A DNA stretch of 64,000 nt, from positions 67,076,001-67,140,000 of the forward strand of contig CP142459.1 in assembly GCA_038049695.1 (NCBI GenBank). The letters are read 5' to 3'. A program made the translations under genes and the position numbers. Within the stretch, counting starts at the first letter, position 1, and every line of letters starts with the position of its first letter. Shown piece after piece: positions 60,101 through 64,000 of the stretch. The stretch is from Cinnamomum chago. Lineage: Eukaryota > Streptophyta > Magnoliopsida > Laurales > Lauraceae. The notes beneath the pieces are model-generated. The model was given only the letters and a program-made list of their open reading frames with translations. It did no database searches and was not told the origin of the DNA.

Positions 60101-63100
60101 TTGTGGGCTGAGGAATGCACTATATACCAAGCAAACAATGAGATTCAGATTTTCTGATATTCAAGCAGCAACATCTGACTTTTCAAAAGAGAACCTGTTA
60201 GGAGAAGGTGGATTTGGTCATGTATATAAAGGCCATCTTCAAGATGGTCAGGCTATTGCAGCGAAGCTACGGAAGGAAGGAAGTTCTCAAGGCTATACTG
60301 AATTTTACTCTGAAGTACAGGTCTTAAGCTTTGCTCGTCACAAAAATATTGTGATGCTATTGGGCTATTGTGTCAAAGAAAACCGTAACATTGTGGTGTA
60401 TGAGTATATTTGCAACAAGTCTCTTGATTGGCATTTACATGGTAAGTTATCATTGGACTTAAAATAGGCTCAAATTCCATATTGATGCTCATCATTTTCA
60501 TCATCAATGGCTTATCCCATTTATTTGGGGCCGGCTTTTGAAATTCCATTCTTGTGCTACATGAGCCAAGCCTATTGTCATGATATGCTCCAGCCTTGTT
60601 GTAGGGTCCTAATTCTTTTTTTCTTTTTTGGTTTCCTTATTTGCTAGATAAGGATGCAGACAATCTTGAATGGCATAAAAGGCATGCTATTGCAATTGGA
60701 ATAGCAAAAGGGCTTCGTTTTCTACATGAGGAGTGTCGTGGAGGTCCAATAATTCATCGGGACTTGAGACCTAGCAACATATTACTCACACATGACTTTG
60801 TTCCCATGGTAAAGTATATGAGTGATGCCTATTTTTACCCCACATATTTGTATGAGAGGAAGTTTTATGTGTGAACACATGCACACACTTGCATATTATA
60901 ATCTGATCTAGTAATACATGGAAATCAGATAAAATACTGTTGCGGTTGCAAATTGTATTGGCTCAACAAGTGAAACTAACTAGGATGATGTCCTCAATTT
61001 ATTAGGGTTTGTTTGTTTAATAGGGTATTGGATTCCTAGAGTTTCTAAGTAATGTCTTCCCATCAGAGGTTCTAAAAGCAGACTAAAGGTGATGATCCAC
61101 AAAGGGGACATCATAGTCTCCCCTTTGATTGGAGATGATTACCCACCCATTTCCCTGGTCAATTAAATCCCAAGAAAGTGATGAATCTCCACCTTAGGCC
61201 ATTCACTTTTCGCCTCTTTAACACCATTTCAATAGAACGCCCTTTACAATGAATTCCTAGGAATTCAATGCATAGTAGGCAAATAAGTCAGTACTGTTGT
61301 AGGGATTAGAGTGTTTGAATTCCTTAGGATGCAACCAGTATTCTAAAGAGCCATCCATACAAGTGGGACCCTTTTCCTTGGACAGAGCTTTCATTTGATG
61401 GGCTTCACTTTAATTTGGGGATATACTGAAAACCTTGGGATTGAAGACCCTAGCTGCCCAACATTTGGCTTTTTCCCTTTGTGACGCCCCGGAGTCCCAA
61501 ATCGATTATAGAGAAGAAAGTGAATGGGGGTATATGTAGAGCTTACACCCTTACCTGCGACCCATCAGAAACAAAACCATGAGACCCGTGGGCAAAGCGG
61601 ACAATATCATGCATGGGTAAGGGGTGGGGTACTGCACAGGGACGTACAGCCTTAAGGGGGTGGATTATGACGCCCCGGAGTCCCACATTGACTACAGAAA
61701 CAAAACCGTAAGGCCCGTGGGCCAAAGCGAACAATATCATGCATGGGTAAGGGGTGGGCCAAGAGGGCTGGCAGGTTACAACCTATAGGGGTTGGCAGGC
61801 TACTGCACATGGATGTGCAGTCCTAAGGGGGGTGGAATGTGACGCCCCAGAGTCCCACATCGAATTAGTCGAGAGTCGGTTCTTATACCATTTGTAACAC
61901 CCCACCCCTTACCCATGCATGATATTGTCCGCTTTGGCCCACGGGCCTCACGATTTTGTTTTCCAATATGCCTCAACCCATCAAAAGGCCTCATGCAAGG
62001 GAAGGGTGTACGTTCGACATATAATCCCATTCGTTGCTGCTGTCTACTACTATTTAATTTGAAATTTGAGGCATCTCCAATCAATGGCCTTGGCCCACCA
62101 GATCAGCGGTCGAGCTCGCTGAAAGTGGGCCCTCTCTTGTACAGATGGTGCATGAGGAATAGAGGTCTTGATGCATTACAACAGCAGAACTCTATTCCTC
62201 CAATATTTGATATTTATTAAGAAGCCTGTCATTTCTCAAATGCTGTCAAACAAAATGCAACGTCTTTGGCATTTAGTTTTTTCTACTCACTAATCACTAA
62301 ATGGTTGATACCAGATATCATATTAATTATGATTCAGGAAGTTCTTAACCACTGAAGTATGGAAATGGTTTTCTTGTTGATCACTTCTTTGGCTATTTCT
62401 TTTCATTTATACTTCTAATGTGAGTGTCGCATTTGAATTAGAGATTACAAACAGATTCACTGCTAAGACAATTTGAAGTGATTGACAACCATTTTACACA
62501 GCTAGGTGACTTTGGGCTTGCTAAATGGAAGACAACTGATGAGGCTATTCATACGAGGGTGCTTGGTACATTAGGGTGGGAACCTTTTCTTCATCTAATT
62601 TTGATGCATTGACTTTGACGTGATACAAGTCCATTTAAAACTCACTAGGAGCCCCTTTTGATTTGCAGATACCTTGCACCAGAGTATGTAGAGAATGGAC
62701 TTGTCTCTGTGAGGACAGATGTTTATGCATTTGGAATTGTCCTGTTACAACTGATATCAGGACGCAAGGTCATCAGTGAACAAGAGGCTGGGCAGAACCA
62801 ATCTCTGTTGCAATGGGTAGATTATTCTTATGAATATATTTTGCTAGTTTGTTCTATTGGTGGGGAACTACTCAGTTGTTAGGCTTCTATTCCTCTTTTT
62901 TGAGATGTTCTCTGTTATAATGGGCAATTACAAATCAGATATGCAAGATGGACTTCATTTGCCAACAAAGAAAAAGAAAAAAGAAGAAAGGACTGTCCAT
63001 TCAAGTGCCTACAAAATGGATAGATTTTGATCTTCTTATCTGTGTATATTTGGTCCAAATGAGATGGCAAAAGCTTTCACATGGCCAAACTTGATGAAGA

Positions 63101-63699
63101 AACAGAAGAGAAAAACAGATTGGATGATGTAAACCATCCTGTGAAATTGACACCTGGTCTAGTTATCTGGTCATTTATTTTGCAGCCATTGATCCTATGG
63201 TTTTGATCATCCAATCAGGGTATTAGGGCCACACGCAGTTTGGTCAGTGGATTGCTCTACTCCTACCCTGGAACTGAATTTAAGGTGGGGACAAATGGGC
63301 CCCACAGTGCAGTTGGTTGCAACAGGAAAAATGTTCTGGTTCTATAGATTGTATTATATACATTTTCTATACATCTACAATATATGGGATTTTTAAAGGT
63401 TATATGCTATGCTGCATCCTTGGCCTTATCATGGATGACCTTTATGCCTACACCATAAAAATCTTCCTGTTGAATTTTAAGTAACCTTTTAAACTGATAT
63501 TGGAAAATATTTGGTATCATTTTCTTTTTTATTTCAGGCAGAACCACTGATTGAAAGTCTTGCATTACATGAACTTATTGATCATCGCATTGGAGAATCC
63601 TATGACACATATGAATTGTACAATATGGTTAAGGCAGCATACTTGTGTGTCAGGAGGAAAGCGGAAATGAGGCCATCCATGGGAGAGGTACTAATGTAG
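52887..63699 (+). CDS. Receptor-like cytoplasmic kinase with USP-like N-terminus
   Basis: Nine exons (52887-53061, 54088-54224, 55498-55595, 57997-58310, 59995-60441, 60648-60808, 62502-62575, 62669-62816, 63538-63699) join in frame to give about 571 aa. Residues 1-140 ([35 protein letters not shown]) match the universal-stress-protein-like region of plant kinases annotated as 'inactive protein kinase SELMODRAFT_444075-like'. A Ser-rich linker follows, then the kinase domain from about residue 292. It has the glycine loop GEGGFG (311-316), Lys332, HRD (427-429), DFG (447-449) and YLAPEY. These catalytic residues are all present, so the name 'inactive' may not apply. The catalytic loop reads HRDLRPSN, with Arg where Lys is usual. 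There is no signal peptide or membrane segment. The last exon stops soon after RPSMGEV; a donor-like GTACTA at 63688 could lead to more exons beyond the window. Confidence 0.85.
53320..53664 (+). repeat. Tandem duplication of 171 bp in kinase intron 1
   Basis: Units 53320-53490 and 53491-53664 both start GGAAGAAATTAATGTTGCTC, contain TTGGGTTGGCCTCGATCAG and end AATGGAAGTG. They differ by a few substitutions and small indels. Open frames across them are a by-product of the duplication. Confidence 0.92.
55620..57130 (+). repeat. Intron 3 segment shared with the F-box flank
   Basis: Two blocks, 55655-55910 and about 56925-57100, are similar to 47510-47757 and 47765-47920 in the same order and orientation. 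About 1 kb between them (55911-56924) has no counterpart at the other site. Confidence 0.7.
57087..57176 (+). repeat. Compound (GT)n(GA)n microsatellite in kinase intron 3
   Basis: About 11 GT dinucleotides pass directly into about 34 GA dinucleotides. The related site near 47900 has only a short GTGTGTCTGAGAGAGAG, so most of the expansion happened in this copy. Confidence 0.93.
59210..59326 (+). repeat. Dispersed CAT-rich repeat, copy 2, kinase intron 4
   Basis: A run of ATC triplets is followed by AAGGCCTTCTCCCAACAATG, then GGGTTGGCTACATGAATTC and TCAATCCTGAGT. It is in the same order as copy 1 beside the NAC gene. Confidence 0.65.
60490..60575 (+). repeat. Dispersed CAT-rich repeat, copy 3, kinase intron 5
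   Basis: A shorter and more diverged copy: ATCATTTTCATCATCAATGG, then CTTATCCCATTTATTTGGGG, CCGGCTT and GCTACATGAG. It lies about 1.2 kb from copy 2, in the next intron. Confidence 0.5.
61482..61960. repeat. Direct and inverted repeat cluster in kinase intron 6
   Basis: TGACGCCCC followed by GAGTCCCA occurs at 61482, 61668 and 61840. CAATATCATGCATGGGTAAGG occurs near 61603 and 61732, each time preceded by CCGTGGGC. The same word is inverted at about 61906-61926, again linked to the inverted form of GCCCGTGGGCCAAAG. The pattern suggests nested or tandem copies of one transposon, one flipped. The class is unknown to me. Confidence 0.7.
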
Positions 63700-64000
63700 G
63701 CTTAACATTGGGAGTTTTGATCTTTTTGTTGCAGATTTCTAGTTCCCTTATCTTGGAATATGTGATGCTTTTATAGTCTAATATGTAGCCATGATATCAT
63801 GTTTGCTCAAGTATGACAACAGACAACACATAACATGTCCAAGGTTCAAAATGTTGGTATCAAAAGGCATATTGGCTGATTTGAAAAATGAGATGTCTAG
63901 GGTGATTTGTATCAGTTATCTGAGTAGATTTTTTTTTTGGAAAAAATTAAATTTCAAAAGAATTTTAATATTAGAAATTGTTAGATTTTGATGTTTATTT
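63700..64000. other. Sequence after the last recognised kinase exon
   Basis: No further kinase coding sequence is recognisable. It is either the 3' UTR and beyond, or an intron if the donor-like GTACTA at 63688 is used. Confidence 0.4.

Noticed and set aside
63538..63699. Calling the kinase truncated by a premature stop
   Set aside because: The stop could be real, but GTACTA at 63688 is also a possible donor and the window ends soon after. The evidence is not enough to call the gene broken.

Overview
The window is nuclear DNA of a flowering plant. Protein genes have many introns with plant-type splice sites, AT-rich introns hold SINE-, TRIM- and hAT-type repeats, and about 22.6 kb in the middle is a nest of plant LTR retrotransposons. 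I cannot name the species.

Three host genes are well supported. (1) A NAC transcription factor of the XND1/NAC104 type lies on the + strand at 3594-4804 (3 exons, 193 aa). It is preceded by a tandemly duplicated core promoter and a (TC)37 tract. (2) A SAL1/FIERY1-type 3'(2'),5'-bisphosphate nucleotidase lies on the - strand at 19382-12905 (8 exons, 414 aa). It has an N-terminal extension like an organelle transit peptide, and its first intron begins with GC instead of GT. (3) A receptor-like cytoplasmic kinase with a USP-like N-terminal region lies on the + strand at 52887-63699 (9 exons, about 571 aa). A short F-box-containing exon on the - strand (48546-49163) is probably a truncated gene.

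From 24177 to 46812 one Ty3/gypsy Tat-lineage element (element 1, reading on the - strand, 661-bp LTRs, CATAC target duplication) is interrupted inside its integrase domain. The interrupting DNA is a second element of the same family in the opposite orientation (element 2, 29395-40946, identical 752-bp LTRs, ATACC target duplication). Both share the plan LTR - PBS - gag - protease - RT - RNase H - second RNase H - integrase - short tandem-repeat array - antisense gene - PPT - LTR. The antisense gene has three exons, with introns at the same places in both elements. It encodes a protein with an N-terminal region like the 'putative gypsy-type transposon' domain, a basic cluster, a long coiled coil and a C-terminal VVVIED motif. 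It is intact (668 aa) in element 1, whose gag-pol carries four stops and a frameshift. In element 2 it carries one stop codon. This antisense gene is the most interesting object in the window.

The rest is intergenic or intronic DNA: the end of another LTR (1-887), a three-LTR TRIM array (9629-10150), a non-autonomous hAT element with a perfect 8-bp duplication (20991-21961), tRNA-like SINE copies, a dispersed CAT-rich repeat in three places, a segment shared by the F-box flank and a kinase intron, and several microsatellites. All exon joins were worked out by eye from splice sites, reading-frame continuity and remembered family sequences.
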